58,746 nt of DNA. It comes from Acidocella sp. Its GTDB lineage: Bacteria; Pseudomonadota; Alphaproteobacteria; Acetobacterales; Acetobacteraceae. The notes under the pieces are model-generated. The model saw only the letters and a list, made by a program, of their open reading frames with translations, was not told where the DNA came from and ran no database searches. The DNA lies in the NCBI GenBank assembly GCA_026224875.1, contig JAMFRU010000013.1:1-58746 (forward strand), in the 5' to 3' direction. Below are positions 36,203 to 44,700 of this stretch, piece by piece. Position 1 is the first letter of the stretch. Each line of letters opens with the position of its first letter. Position numbers and translations under genes: made by a program.

Positions 36203-36454
36203 ATGCTAGCGTTGCGCCCGAACTGCGAATGTTGTGACCGCGATTTGCCGCCGTCGAGCGGGGATGCGTTTATCTGTACGTTTGAATGTACGTTCTGCCG
36301 TGATTGCGCGAGTGATGTGCTGCAGGGTGTTTGCCCGAATTGCGCCGGCAATCTTGTGCTGCGGCCAAGCCGCCCGGCGCATATGCTGGTTGAGGCACCG
36401 GGCTCGACGGAGCGGTATCTCAGGCCGGGTGGGTGTGCGGCGGCGGCGGTGTAA
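36203..36454 (+). CDS. DUF1272 cysteine-rich (zinc-binding) protein
   Basis: 83 residues. The N-terminal ~55 residues match DUF1272: LRPNCECCDRDLPPSSGDAF, then ICTFECTFCRDCASDVLQGV and CPNCAGNLVLRPSRP. The paired Cys-x2-Cys and Cys-x3-Cys groups look like two structural zinc sites. The family is widespread in proteobacteria and has no known function. ATG 36203 follows AAGGAGA at suitable spacing. It stands alone between the catalase terminator and a palindromic repeat. Confidence 0.88.
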   Translation: MLALRPNCECCDRDLPPSSGDAFICTFECTFCRDCASDVLQGVCPNCAGNLVLRPSRPAHMLVEAPGSTERYLRPGGCAAAAV

Positions 36455-36478
36455 GTCAAAAGTCCCAACAAGTTTGGT

Positions 36479-36560
36479 CGTCATCGCGAGCGTAGCGTGG
36501 CGATCCATCTTTCGTGCCATAGAGGGAAAAATGGATTGCCACGCTGCGCTCGCAATGACG
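36479..36560 (+). repeat. Palindromic repeat of the widespread CGTCAT(T/C)GCGAGC type
   Basis: CGTCATCGCGAGCGTAGCGT at one end and its complement ACGCTGCGCTCGCAATGACG at the other bound an 82-bp imperfect palindrome; GGCGATCCAT/ATGGATTGCC extend the stem. Similar palindromes are scattered through many unrelated bacterial genomes and, when translated, give the spurious HCERSVAIH peptide seen in many false gene calls. Confidence 0.75.
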
Positions 36561-36804
36561 GTTTAGGTGTGGAGGGCACAAATCAAACACGTTCCACTGT
36601 TCTATCAAGCGAACCTGTTCCTCCATCCCGACCTGCATTCGTGCATGCCATCGCACGGAGATGTTGTCAGGGATGGCCACAGGCCACCGCCCTTGGCGGC
36701 GCGAAGCGTCCTTGACGACATCGAGCACGGTGGCAGGTTGGCGAAAGGTCGAGGTGAAATGCAAACATCGATGGAGTAAGCTACGTTCCACTCATCCAAC
36801 TAGG
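36561..36804. other. Intergenic stretch without a recognisable gene
   Basis: No convincing gene is visible. A 10-bp direct repeat ACGTTCCACT at 36589-36598 and 36783-36792 brackets about 185 bp. On the minus strand that interval is open and reads IPDNISVRWHARMQVGMEEQ. It may be a remnant of a mobile sequence, but no transposase motif is seen. Confidence 0.4.
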
Positions 36805-37836
36805 TTACTTAGAAAACAAGGCGCTTGGCTGGCGGCCTAAAACAACAACGACTTCGCCCAATTCAAGCAAGAAATTATTAAAGAAGTCTTGTGACCCATC
36901 TAAGCTTCCGAGATGACTTTGCGACTTTAATATAGATACAGATGCAACGATTTTAGGATCAAGGTGAGAACCAACCGTGTTGCCAATGTCAGTTATTAAC
37001 TTGTCATTTGTCAGCGCAATGTCACCAACGTACATTCCAACGAAACTCAACCAAACGTCGATATCAACTGGGTTTGGGGTTCTTTCTGTTTTTGCGCCTC
37101 TAATTGGATAGTGTGTCACAAGGTAACTAGGTTTATCCGATAAGCCGGGAGCTTGTTCGGGATCTGGGACTGCGTAAATAATTAACGCTGCGTTCAACGC
37201 TCCGGCTATCGTTTGTAACAAAGGAGATTGCCGCTTCCGCGACAAGAGCAGTCTGAGTCGAGAAGACAATCCTCTGATATGGGCCATATTACCCGATCGA
37301 ATGAGCAAAAGCAGATCCTCAATCTGCTTTATTTCGTCCGCGAGAGCCGATTTTAGGTATGATAGCCCGGCAAAATCGTTCGCTTTTCTTGCTTGCAATA
37401 AATCGAACTCTTTTTTACGTATTTTCAGAGCGCCATCATTTTTGAGAGAATAGTCAACGCCCTGAATACCTGGTGTTTGCCTCACAGTAATTGCCCTGTA
37501 TTTAAAATACAAAGAGAAATCATCCGAACAAGCCGCCAGTTCTCCGTTTATGTATATCTTTAAAAATCCAGGTATTTCCCAAGTAACTGCAAAGAACACA
37601 AATCCAAAATGCACTATCCTAAACTGCCCCGTAGCGACAGAATAAATAGGTAAATCCTTCGACTTTCCTATGCTTGCTGTGAACCTACCATCTACTGTGA
37701 CGCCTACAATCAGTACACCCTCGTCAAGCTTATGGGTGGAATAGGTCGGACGCAATGAGGGCCATTGCTCAGAAACCACCAGTTGAAATTCTGCTGACCC
37801 TTCAGCTAAGATTATGGGTTGCGGTTTCTGCATCAT
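36805..37836 (-). CDS. Orphan protein of unknown function, AT-rich, likely acquired
   Basis: 343 residues with base and codon use clearly more AT-rich than all neighbours. Residues ~10-115 are beta-rich. One stretch, WEIPGFLKIYINGELAACSD, resembles a LamG/concanavalin-like strand pair, but that is a weak hint. Residues ~150-225 are helical (FAGLSYLKSALADEIKQIED then SSRLRLLLSRKRQSPLLQTI). The C-terminal part includes PNPVDIDVWLSFVGMYVGDI and VVLGRQPSALFSK. No signal peptide, membrane segment or catalytic motif is seen. It lies between palindromic repeats and mutM, an insertion between conserved genes. Start at 37836 or the next Met at 37833. Confidence 0.75.
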   Translation of the reverse strand: MMQKPQPIILAEGSAEFQLVVSEQWPSLRPTYSTHKLDEGVLIVGVTVDGRFTASIGKSKDLPIYSVATGQFRIVHFGFVFFAVTWEIPGFLKIYINGELAACSDDFSLYFKYRAITVRQTPGIQGVDYSLKNDGALKIRKKEFDLLQARKANDFAGLSYLKSALADEIKQIEDLLLLIRSGNMAHIRGLSSRLRLLLSRKRQSPLLQTIAGALNAALIIYAVPDPEQAPGLSDKPSYLVTHYPIRGAKTERTPNPVDIDVWLSFVGMYVGDIALTNDKLITDIGNTVGSHLDPKIVASVSILKSQSHLGSLDGSQDFFNNFLLELGEVVVVLGRQPSALFSK

Positions 37837-37842
37837 TTTTGT

Positions 37843-38670
37843 CTACTTCTGCGTCCTAGCGCAATAAAACGTACTCCGCCCGCCCTGCGTAATGCACTTT
37901 ATCCCCGCACAAACCGGCTCCCCGGGGCATTTCTCGCAGGCCTCCCCGGTCCGCCCATAAACCTTCCAGGCGTGCTGAAAGTACCCGAGCTCCCCGCTCG
38001 GCTGCACGTAGTCCCGTAACGATGACCCGCCCGCCGCAATCGCCTCGATCAGCGTTTCGCGGATGGATTGGACCAGCGCCTCTATGCGCGATCGGGATAC
38101 CTTGCCCGCCGCGCGGGTGGGAGAGATGCCCGCGCGGAACAGGGCCTCGCTTGCATAAATATTGCCGATTCCGGCGACAATGCGCTGGTCGAGCAGGGCA
38201 ACTTTGATTGCCGTGCCCTTGCCCTTCAGCTTCGCCGCCAGCACGGGGGCGGAGAATTCATTGCCCAGCGGCTCCGGTCCCATGCCGGCGAGCATCTTAT
38301 GCCCGTCCTCATCCACCGTCCGCAGCAGGTCCAGCACGCCAAACCGGCGGGGGTCGACGAAGCCGACGCGCCCACCTTCCTCCGTCTCAATACTCAAATG
38401 CTCATGCAAAGCAGCCGGCGCATCGAGCAGCATACGGCCGGACATGCCGAGGTGGATGAGCACGGAATAACCGCTGTCCAGCCGCATCAGCATGAATTTG
38501 CCACGCCGGCGGAAGCCCAGCACCACCGCTCCAGCGAGCACCGCCGGCAGCTCGGGGGGGACCAGAAAGCGAATATCGGGCCGGTTGAGGCGTGCCACGG
38601 CAATCCGGCGGCCCGTCAGGTGCCCGTCGAGGCCGCGCATTACTGTCTCTACTTCGGGGAGTTCCGGCAT
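37843..38670 (-). CDS. mutM: Formamidopyrimidine-DNA glycosylase (Fpg/MutM)
   Basis: 275 residues. N-terminal PELPEVETVMRGL provides the catalytic Pro and Glu, and the beta-loop Lys is in RRRGKFMLMRLDSG. Further landmarks are LIHLGMSGRM, the H2TH region (LLDQRIVAGIGNIYASEALF) and a C-terminal zinc finger. It excises 8-oxoguanine and formamidopyrimidines and nicks the strand. Odd point: the finger ends YCARTQK, where the usual last Cys (YCxxCQ) is Thr. The finger also has an unusual spacing, CEKCPGEPVCAGIKC, which may offer an alternative ligand. It is divergent from ubiE with 26 bases between starts. Confidence 0.96.
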   Translation of the reverse strand: MPELPEVETVMRGLDGHLTGRRIAVARLNRPDIRFLVPPELPAVLAGAVVLGFRRRGKFMLMRLDSGYSVLIHLGMSGRMLLDAPAALHEHLSIETEEGGRVGFVDPRRFGVLDLLRTVDEDGHKMLAGMGPEPLGNEFSAPVLAAKLKGKGTAIKVALLDQRIVAGIGNIYASEALFRAGISPTRAAGKVSRSRIEALVQSIRETLIEAIAAGGSSLRDYVQPSGELGYFQHAWKVYGRTGEACEKCPGEPVCAGIKCITQGGRSTFYCARTQK

Positions 38671-38696
38671 TGCAAAACAAGGCTATACTAGGGGTC

Positions 38697-39461
38697 ATGA
38701 GCGATAACAATTCTTCCCTGCAAGCAAGCGAGACCGCTGATTTCGGGTACCAGACCGTGCCGCGCGCCGCCAAGGCCAGCAAGGTGCGCGAGGTTTTTGA
38801 TAGCGTGGCGCCGAAATACGACATCATGAACGATCTGATGTCGCTGGGCATCCACCGGCTATGGAAGCATGAGTTTCTGAATGCGCTGGACCCCCGCCCG
38901 CATTACAGACTGCTGGATCTGGCGGCTGGGACCGGGGATATCAGCTTTGGCTGGCTCAAGCGCGGCGGCGGCCCGGTGGTGATGTCCGATATCAACGATT
39001 CGATGCTGAATGTCGGGCAGGACCGGGCGGCCAGCAAAGGCCACCTCTCCGATATCGAGTTTCTGGTGGCAGATGCCGAGACCCTCCCCCTCCCCGCCGG
39101 CAGTTTCGACCGCATTTCCATGGCATTCGGCCTGCGCAACTGCACGAATAAGGATAACGTGATCCAAGAGGCCTACCGGCTGCTGAAACCCGGCGGACGG
39201 TTTTTCGTGCTGGAATTTTCGCAGTTGCAGATTGCGGCGCTGGAAAAACTCTACGATGCCTGGTCGTTCAAGGCGCTGCCCAAGCTCGGCCAGCTCATCG
39301 CCAAAGATGCGGAGAGCTACCAGTACCTCGCCGAGAGCATCCGCATGTTTCCCAACCAGGAGCGGCTAAAATCCATGTTCGAGGGGGCCGGGTTTGAGCG
39401 CGTCACCTATCGCAACCTGTCGGGCGGGATTGCGGCCATTCATGCGGGCTGGCGGCTATGA
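38697..39461 (+). CDS. ubiE: Ubiquinone/menaquinone biosynthesis C-methyltransferase UbiE
   Basis: 254 residues, class I SAM-dependent methyltransferase. N-terminal VREVFDSVAPKYDIMNDLMS is the UbiE signature 1, LLDLAAGTGDISFGWLKRGG is the SAM motif I, and the second signature appears as RISMAFGLRNCTNKDNVIQE. It methylates the benzoquinol ring in ubiquinone synthesis. ATG 38697 is preferred over the longer frame, which runs into the divergent mutM. Its stop overlaps the coaBC start (ATGA), so it begins the operon ubiE-coaBC-dut-chaA. Confidence 0.96.
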   Translation: MSDNNSSLQASETADFGYQTVPRAAKASKVREVFDSVAPKYDIMNDLMSLGIHRLWKHEFLNALDPRPHYRLLDLAAGTGDISFGWLKRGGGPVVMSDINDSMLNVGQDRAASKGHLSDIEFLVADAETLPLPAGSFDRISMAFGLRNCTNKDNVIQEAYRLLKPGGRFFVLEFSQLQIAALEKLYDAWSFKALPKLGQLIAKDAESYQYLAESIRMFPNQERLKSMFEGAGFERVTYRNLSGGIAAIHAGWRL

Positions 39462-40639
39462 AGCGTATCCTGCTGATCGTGAGCGGCGGGATTGCGGCGT
39501 ATAAGGCGCTGGAGCTGGTGCGGCTGGCGGCCAAGGCTGGGTATGGCGTTACCGCCGTGCTGACCGAGGCGGGCAAGCAGTTTGTTACCCCCCTCTCGCT
39601 GCAGGCACTCACGGGTGCAAAAGTGTATCAGGACCTCTTTTCGCTGACCGATGAGAGCGAGATGGGGCATATCGAACTATCGCGCGCCGCCGACCTGGTG
39701 GTGGTGGCCCCCGCCACTGCGAATATTCTGGCGAAAATGGCGGGCGGGCTGAGCAATGATCTAGCCTCCACGCTGCTGCTGGCGACCGACAAGCGCGTGC
39801 TGGTGGCACCGGCCATGAATGTGCGCATGTGGGAGCACGCCGCCACACAAGCCAACATAGCCTTGTTGCAAAACCGCGGCGTGCTGGTGGTGCAGCCGGA
39901 TGAAGGGCCCATGGCCTGCGGCGAATACGGGCCGGGGCGTCTGGCCGAGCCGCCGGTTATTCTCGCCGCCATCGAGGCCGCCCTCAACGATGGCCCACTC
40001 AAGGGCAAACACGCCATCGTCACCAGCGGGCCGACGCATGAGCCGATCGACCCGGTGCGCTACCTCGCCAACCGCAGCTCGGGCAAGCAGGGCCATGCCA
40101 TTGCGGCGGCACTTGCGGCACAGGGGGCGCGCGTCACACTGATCAGCGGGCCGGTGAACCTGCCCGATCCGTTTGGGCTGACGCTGGTGAAGGTAGAGAC
40201 AGCGCGCGAAATGTTCGAGGCGGTGCAGGCAGCACTACCGGCCGACATCGCCGTATGCGCCGCCGCCGTAGCGGATTGGCACGTGGAACAAGCCACGCAG
40301 AAACTCAAAAAAGACGGTAGCGGCAAACCCCCTGCCCTTAACCTGTCCGAAAACCCCGATATTCTGGCGACAATTTCCAAACCCGGCCCGCAGCGCCCGC
40401 GCCTGGTCGTGGGTTTTGCGGCTGAGACCGAAAAACTGGAGGAACACGCCACCGCCAAGCGTGCGCGGAAAAACTGCGATTGGGTGGTGGCCAATAATGT
40501 CGGCGGCACAGGCATCATGGGCGGCGATGAAAACGAAGTGCTGCTCATCACCGCCAAGGGAACAGAATCCTGGGCGCGCATGGGCAAGGCCGCACTGGCG
40601 CAGAAACTCAGCACAAAAATCGGGGAATTTTTTGAATGA
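39458..40639 (+). CDS. coaBC: Bifunctional phosphopantothenoylcysteine decarboxylase/synthetase
   Basis: 393 residues with the CoaC flavoprotein domain first ([49 protein letters not shown] and the substrate-clamp [13 protein letters not shown]) and the CoaB synthetase second ([49 protein letters not shown]). It makes 4'-phosphopantetheine from phosphopantothenate and cysteine in coenzyme A synthesis. It overlaps ubiE upstream and dut downstream by four bases each. Confidence 0.97.
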   Translation: MKRILLIVSGGIAAYKALELVRLAAKAGYGVTAVLTEAGKQFVTPLSLQALTGAKVYQDLFSLTDESEMGHIELSRAADLVVVAPATANILAKMAGGLSNDLASTLLLATDKRVLVAPAMNVRMWEHAATQANIALLQNRGVLVVQPDEGPMACGEYGPGRLAEPPVILAAIEAALNDGPLKGKHAIVTSGPTHEPIDPVRYLANRSSGKQGHAIAAALAAQGARVTLISGPVNLPDPFGLTLVKVETAREMFEAVQAALPADIAVCAAAVADWHVEQATQKLKKDGSGKPPALNLSENPDILATISKPGPQRPRLVVGFAAETEKLEEHATAKRARKNCDWVVANNVGGTGIMGGDENEVLLITAKGTESWARMGKAALAQKLSTKIGEFFE

Positions 40640-41082
40640 AAATGCCTGTTAAACTAAAGCGCCTGCCGCATGGAGTGGGGCTCGATCTGCCTGCCTATGC
40701 CACCAATGGTGCCGCCGGGGCCGATGTGCTGGCCGCCGTGGAAAAACCAATCACCATTGCGCCGGGCCGCCGCGCGCTTATCCCCACCGGCTTCTGCATC
40801 GCCTTGCCCCCCGGCTATGAGCTGCAAATCCGCCCGCGCTCTGGCCTGGCGCTGAAGAACGGCATCGTGCTGCCCAATTCGCCCGGCACGATTGACGAGG
40901 ATTATCGGGGGGAGGTGGGCGTGATCGTGCTTAACGCCTCGGAAGAGCATTTTACCGTCACGCGCGGCATGCGTATCGCCCAGGCCGTGCTGGCGCCGGT
41001 GGTGCGCGCGGCGTGGGACGAGGTGGATGATCTGGACGCCACCGCGCGGGGTGCGGGAGGTTTCGGCAGCACCGGGCACTGA
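40636..41082 (+). CDS. dut: dUTP diphosphatase
   Basis: 148 residues, trimeric dUTPase. The conserved motifs run in order: [10 protein letters not shown] (motif 1), [20 protein letters not shown] (2 and 3), [22 protein letters not shown] (4) and the flexible C-terminal [11 protein letters not shown] (5). It hydrolyses dUTP to dUMP, limiting uracil in DNA and feeding thymidylate synthesis. The coaBC-dut gene pair is conserved in many proteobacteria. Its ATG overlaps the coaBC stop. Confidence 0.97.
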   Translation: MKMPVKLKRLPHGVGLDLPAYATNGAAGADVLAAVEKPITIAPGRRALIPTGFCIALPPGYELQIRPRSGLALKNGIVLPNSPGTIDEDYRGEVGVIVLNASEEHFTVTRGMRIAQAVLAPVVRAAWDEVDDLDATARGAGGFGSTGH

Positions 41083-41084
41083 GC

Positions 41085-42167
41085 ATGCGCGCCGCCGCCC
41101 GCTCTGCCGCTCAGGAATATATGCTGCTCATTGCGTTGGCGGCCTGCGGCATCGCTTGGGCTGGGCTGCCCGCCCACCCGGTTCTGGCATTGCTTCTGCT
41201 GATCGTCCCAGCCCTGGGCTGTACGCTCTCAGTGGTGCGCCATGCCGAGCATCTGGCGGAGCGCCTTGGTGAGCCCTATGGCACCATCATCCTTACCCTC
41301 AGCGTCACCATCATCGAGGTTGTGGCCATCTCCGCCCTCATGACGCATGGGGCCGAGAATTCCGGTGCGGACAGCAGCGGTGTTGCGCGCGATACGATCT
41401 ATGCGGTGGTAATGATCCTGCTCAACCTCACGGCCGGCATCGCACTTCTGGCAGGCGGGTGGCGGCATCTGGAGCTGCAGTTCAACCTGCAAAGTGCCAA
41501 TGCCTATCTCGGCGTGATCATCCCTCTCACCGTGTTTGCGCTGATTTTGCCGGATTTTACCAATACCACCCCGGGCCCCTTTTTGTCGGCGCCGCAGGAG
41601 GCGTTCATCGCCGTGGTCTCTATCGGGCTGTATGCCGCATTTCTGGCGGTGCAGGCGGTGCGGCACCGCGGCTATTTCGCGCAGGCCGGAAACGAGCCCG
41701 GCGCCGAACATGGGCATCCTGCCTGGCCGCATGCGCTGCTGCTGGCGGCGTATATGATTCCGCTGGTCTATCTGGCCGAGCATCTGGGCGAACCGGTGGA
41801 GACATTGCTGCATCAATTTCACGCGCCACAGGCCCTCGGCGGCACGCTTATCGCTTTGTTAATCGCCACACCCGAGGCTCTGGGTGCCGTGCGCGCCGCC
41901 ATCAACAACCAGCTGCAGCGCTCGGTGAATATTTTCATGGGCTCGGTGCTGTCGAGCATTGGGCTCACCATTCCGGCCATGGTGGTGTGCGGCTGGTTTA
42001 CCGGGCTGCGGCTTTCCCTCGGCTTGCCGCCCAGTGCGGTGGTAATGCTGGTGCTGACGCTGGTGCTGAGCATTGTAACGTTTGCGAACGGCCGTACCAA
42101 TGTGCTGCAAGGTGCCGTTCACATCGTGCTGTTCTGCGCTTACCTGCTGCTGCTGTTCCAGGGATAA
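41085..42167 (+). CDS. chaA: Calcium/proton antiporter, ChaA/y4hA family
   Basis: 360 residues with about ten to eleven membrane segments and two CaCA alpha-repeats. The first repeat is in RLGEPYGTIILTLSVTIIEV and the second in LGGTLIALLIATPEALGAVR, each with the conserved acidic residue needed for cation exchange. It should exchange Ca2+ (or Na+/K+) for protons at the inner membrane. It starts two bases after dut and ends the ubiE-coaBC-dut operon. The linkage to dut may be chance. Confidence 0.88.
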   Translation: MRAAARSAAQEYMLLIALAACGIAWAGLPAHPVLALLLLIVPALGCTLSVVRHAEHLAERLGEPYGTIILTLSVTIIEVVAISALMTHGAENSGADSSGVARDTIYAVVMILLNLTAGIALLAGGWRHLELQFNLQSANAYLGVIIPLTVFALILPDFTNTTPGPFLSAPQEAFIAVVSIGLYAAFLAVQAVRHRGYFAQAGNEPGAEHGHPAWPHALLLAAYMIPLVYLAEHLGEPVETLLHQFHAPQALGGTLIALLIATPEALGAVRAAINNQLQRSVNIFMGSVLSSIGLTIPAMVVCGWFTGLRLSLGLPPSAVVMLVLTLVLSIVTFANGRTNVLQGAVHIVLFCAYLLLLFQG

Positions 42168-42180
42168 CTGAGCGGGTTAG

Positions 42181-43236
42181 CTACTCCACCGCGATTTTCA
42201 CCTCATCATACCGCCCCGCCTTGTAAATTGTGACTGAAATAGCCCAGGCGCCCGCGAAAATGCCGATGATGACATAGCCGAGCATGCCGAAATGATCATT
42301 CAGTGCCGCAATACCGTCCCAGAACCAGCCGGCCAGATTATATTGGTCCTGCACCAGCCCCAGCCCTTCAAGCCCGCCGATGACCAGGGCCACCAGCACC
42401 GAGACCGTGGTGATGGTGATATTGTAGAATAATTTGCGCATCGGTTTGGCAAAGGCCCAGCCATAGGCGCCGAGCATGAGGATGGAGTCGGTAGTGTCGA
42501 TGAGTGCCATGCCGGCGGTGAACAAGGCCGGGAACAGCATGATCGACCAGATCGGCAATCCGTGCGAGGCCTCGGCTGCCGAGATGCCGAGCAAGCCCAC
42601 CTCCGTCGCCGTATCGAACCCCAGGCCGAACAGCAGGCCGATGGGATACATCTGCCAGCTGCGCCCGACGAGGCTGAACAAAGCCCGGAACATGCGGCCG
42701 AAAAATCCGCGTTGTGCCAGCAGAATGTCCAGATCCTCATCCGAATACACGCCGCCGGCTTTGACGCGCCTGAACGTGGCGATGATGGAGGTGAGGATGA
42801 TGATGTTCACAACGGCAATGGCGAGCAAAAATGTCGCCGAGATCAGCGTGCCGATAATATCGCCCAGTCCCTCGATGGCGGCGAACCGGCTTTTAATGGC
42901 CACGGAGGTAATCGCCACCGCCGCCGAGAGCAGAAACACCACAGTGGAATGGCCCAGCGAGAAGAAAAACCCCACACCGACCGGGTGCTGGCCCTGGGCC
43001 ATCAGCTTGCGCGTCACGTTATCGATGGCGGCGATATGGTCGGCATCCACCGCATGGCGCAGGCCGAAACTATAGGCGAGGAAGGCCGTGCCCAGCAGCA
43101 ACGGATAATGGTGGAACAGCACCAGGGCCGCGCCCCAGAGGACGATGTTGGCAAAACCGAGGAACAGATACAGCCCGGCCAGCCGCGCCCGCGTGGCCTG
43201 GTCCAAACCGGCGAACAGTCTTTGTAGTGCAGGCAT
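42181..43236 (-). CDS. Nickel/cobalt transporter of the NiCoT family
   Basis: 351 residues, about eight membrane segments. The metal-binding NiCoT signature GLRHAVDADHIAAIDNVTRK lies in TM2, with further motifs GFFFSLGHSTVVFLLS, LFGLGFDTATEVGLL and GMALIDTTDSILMLGAYGWA. It takes up Ni2+ or Co2+; which metal cannot be told from sequence. ATG 43236 is preceded by GAGGAG at nine bases; the longer frame reaching 43794 runs into pabB antisense and is not real. It is convergent with chaA and divergent from pabB, with a tandem 11-bp repeat in its leader. Confidence 0.93.
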   Translation of the reverse strand: MPALQRLFAGLDQATRARLAGLYLFLGFANIVLWGAALVLFHHYPLLLGTAFLAYSFGLRHAVDADHIAAIDNVTRKLMAQGQHPVGVGFFFSLGHSTVVFLLSAAVAITSVAIKSRFAAIEGLGDIIGTLISATFLLAIAVVNIIILTSIIATFRRVKAGGVYSDEDLDILLAQRGFFGRMFRALFSLVGRSWQMYPIGLLFGLGFDTATEVGLLGISAAEASHGLPIWSIMLFPALFTAGMALIDTTDSILMLGAYGWAFAKPMRKLFYNITITTVSVLVALVIGGLEGLGLVQDQYNLAGWFWDGIAALNDHFGMLGYVIIGIFAGAWAISVTIYKAGRYDEVKIAVE

Positions 43237-43254
43237 GACGTACTGCTCCTCGCT

Positions 43255-43282
43255 GCGTTCTCGGGGCGTTCTCGGGGCGTTC
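43255..43282 (+). repeat. Tandem 11-bp repeat in the NiCoT leader
   Basis: GCGTTCTCGGG is repeated twice head to tail (43255-43265, 43266-43276) with a partial third unit. It lies 19 bases upstream of the transporter start codon, within its probable 5' leader. Confidence 0.75.
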
Positions 43283-43404
43283 GCGCTCAGATTAGCCCGG
43301 CCGGCGCAAAAAGCACCTACGTTAAACGGCGCAGTTAACGAGCCGCTTGCCGCACGCTTGCTGCCCCGCTTGCCGCAGGGGGCGCGCGCGGCCAAAAGCG
43401 GCAC

Positions 43405-44700
43405 ATGATGATTGCCGCCGAACTGCCCTGGACTGCGCCGGACGCCGCGTTTTTGGCTCTGTCCGGCCCGGGCGTGGCATTTCTCGACAGTTCCGCGCAC
43501 GGCGATCCTCGGGCGAATGTGAGCTATCTCTGCCTGGCGCCCGAGGCCGCCATCGCGCTGGAAGATAAGCCGTTTTCGCGCCTGCGCGATTGGATGGCGA
43601 CGCACCGGCCGGTGCAGTTGGCCGACTGGCCTTTTCCGTTCAAAGGCGGCGCCGTGGGCTGGCTTGGCTACGATATCGCCCGGCAGGCCGCAGATGTGCA
43701 AAGCCGGTTTGCCCAGATGCCGGGCCTGCCCGGCGGCTGGTTCGGGCTGTACACCACCCTGCTCGGCTTCGACCACGCCACGCAACGGCTGCATTATCTA
43801 GGGCCAGAAGAGGGGCTGGCGGATATCGCATCCCGCCTTAGCGCCTCCTCACCAGCGCAAAAACTGCCCGGTTTGGATTGGACGGCGGAAATGAGCGAGC
43901 TGCCCTATCTCGCCCGGCACGAGCGGCTGCGCGCCTATATCGCGGCGGGCGATGTCTATCAGGCTAATTTTACGTTCCGCTACACCGCCCCCCGCCCGCA
44001 CGGCGCTACTCTGCCGGCGTTGCACATGGCGTTGCGGGCATTGAGCCCGGCACCTTTCGCCGCCTGTATCGATGCCGGGGAGTACGGCCTGGTCAGTGCC
44101 TCGCCCGAGCGTTTCATCCGCCTGCAGGCGGATGGACATGTTGAGACAAGGCCCATCAAAGGCACCGCCGCGCGCCACCCGGACCCTGCGCTGGATGCGG
44201 AAAATGCCGCTTCCCTGCTGGCAAGCCCCAAGGAGCGGGCGGAGAACCTCATGATCACCGATCTGCTGCGGCATGATCTTGGCCAGGTCTGCGCCATCGG
44301 CTCCATCGAGGTGCCGGAGTTGTTTGCCGTGGAGAGCTTTGCCCAGGCGCATCACCTCGTCTCCGCCGTAACCGGGCAACTCCGCCCAGGGCTCGATGCG
44401 TTCGACCTGCTGGCGGCAACCCTGCCCGGCGGCTCCATTACGGGCGCGCCCAAACGCCGCGCCATGCAGATTATCGACGAGCTGGAGCTGGGCCCGCGCG
44501 GCGCCTATTGCGGGGCGCTGGCCTGGATCGGCTTTGACAGCGCCATGGACAGTGCCATCATCATCCGCACCATCACCGCCGCGGCCGATACTCTTTACGC
44601 GCAGGCCGGCGGCGGCATCACCTGGGACAGTTCTTCCCGCGCCGAATATGAGGAAGCCATGCTGAAAATCTCTCCGCTGCTGGCGCTCGGAAATGGATAA
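43405..44700 (+). CDS. pabB: Aminodeoxychorismate synthase component I
   Basis: 431 residues, chorismate-binding fold. The decisive motif is ETRPIKGTAARHPD: the Lys in PIKGT marks PabB, whereas anthranilate synthase has Ala there. Other conserved parts are YIAAGDVYQANFTFRYTAP, LVSASPERFIRLQ, TLPGGSITGAPKRRAMQIID and the final GGGITWDSSSRAEYEE. With a glutamine amidotransferase (PabA, not in this window) it makes 4-amino-4-deoxychorismate for folate. Its end overlaps pabC by eight bases. ATG 43405 or the next Met is the start; no strong ribosome-binding site is visible. Confidence 0.95.
   Translation: MMIAAELPWTAPDAAFLALSGPGVAFLDSSAHGDPRANVSYLCLAPEAAIALEDKPFSRLRDWMATHRPVQLADWPFPFKGGAVGWLGYDIARQAADVQSRFAQMPGLPGGWFGLYTTLLGFDHATQRLHYLGPEEGLADIASRLSASSPAQKLPGLDWTAEMSELPYLARHERLRAYIAAGDVYQANFTFRYTAPRPHGATLPALHMALRALSPAPFAACIDAGEYGLVSASPERFIRLQADGHVETRPIKGTAARHPDPALDAENAASLLASPKERAENLMITDLLRHDLGQVCAIGSIEVPELFAVESFAQAHHLVSAVTGQLRPGLDAFDLLAATLPGGSITGAPKRRAMQIIDELELGPRGAYCGALAWIGFDSAMDSAIIIRTITAAADTLYAQAGGGITWDSSSRAEYEEAMLKISPLLALGNG

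Noticed and set aside
36456-36791. A 111-codon minus-strand ORF ending in HCERSVAIH-type peptide
   Set aside because: This peptide is the translation of a widespread palindromic repeat and is a common false gene.
43237-43404. Cobalamin or nickel/cobalt riboswitch upstream of the metal transporter
   Set aside because: No B12-box or NiCo riboswitch core is visible; the leader holds only an 11-bp tandem repeat and GC-rich sequence.
42181-43794. Extended 537-residue reading of the nickel/cobalt transporter
   Set aside because: The extra 186 residues overlap pabB in antisense and have no similarity; ATG 43236 has a ribosome-binding site.
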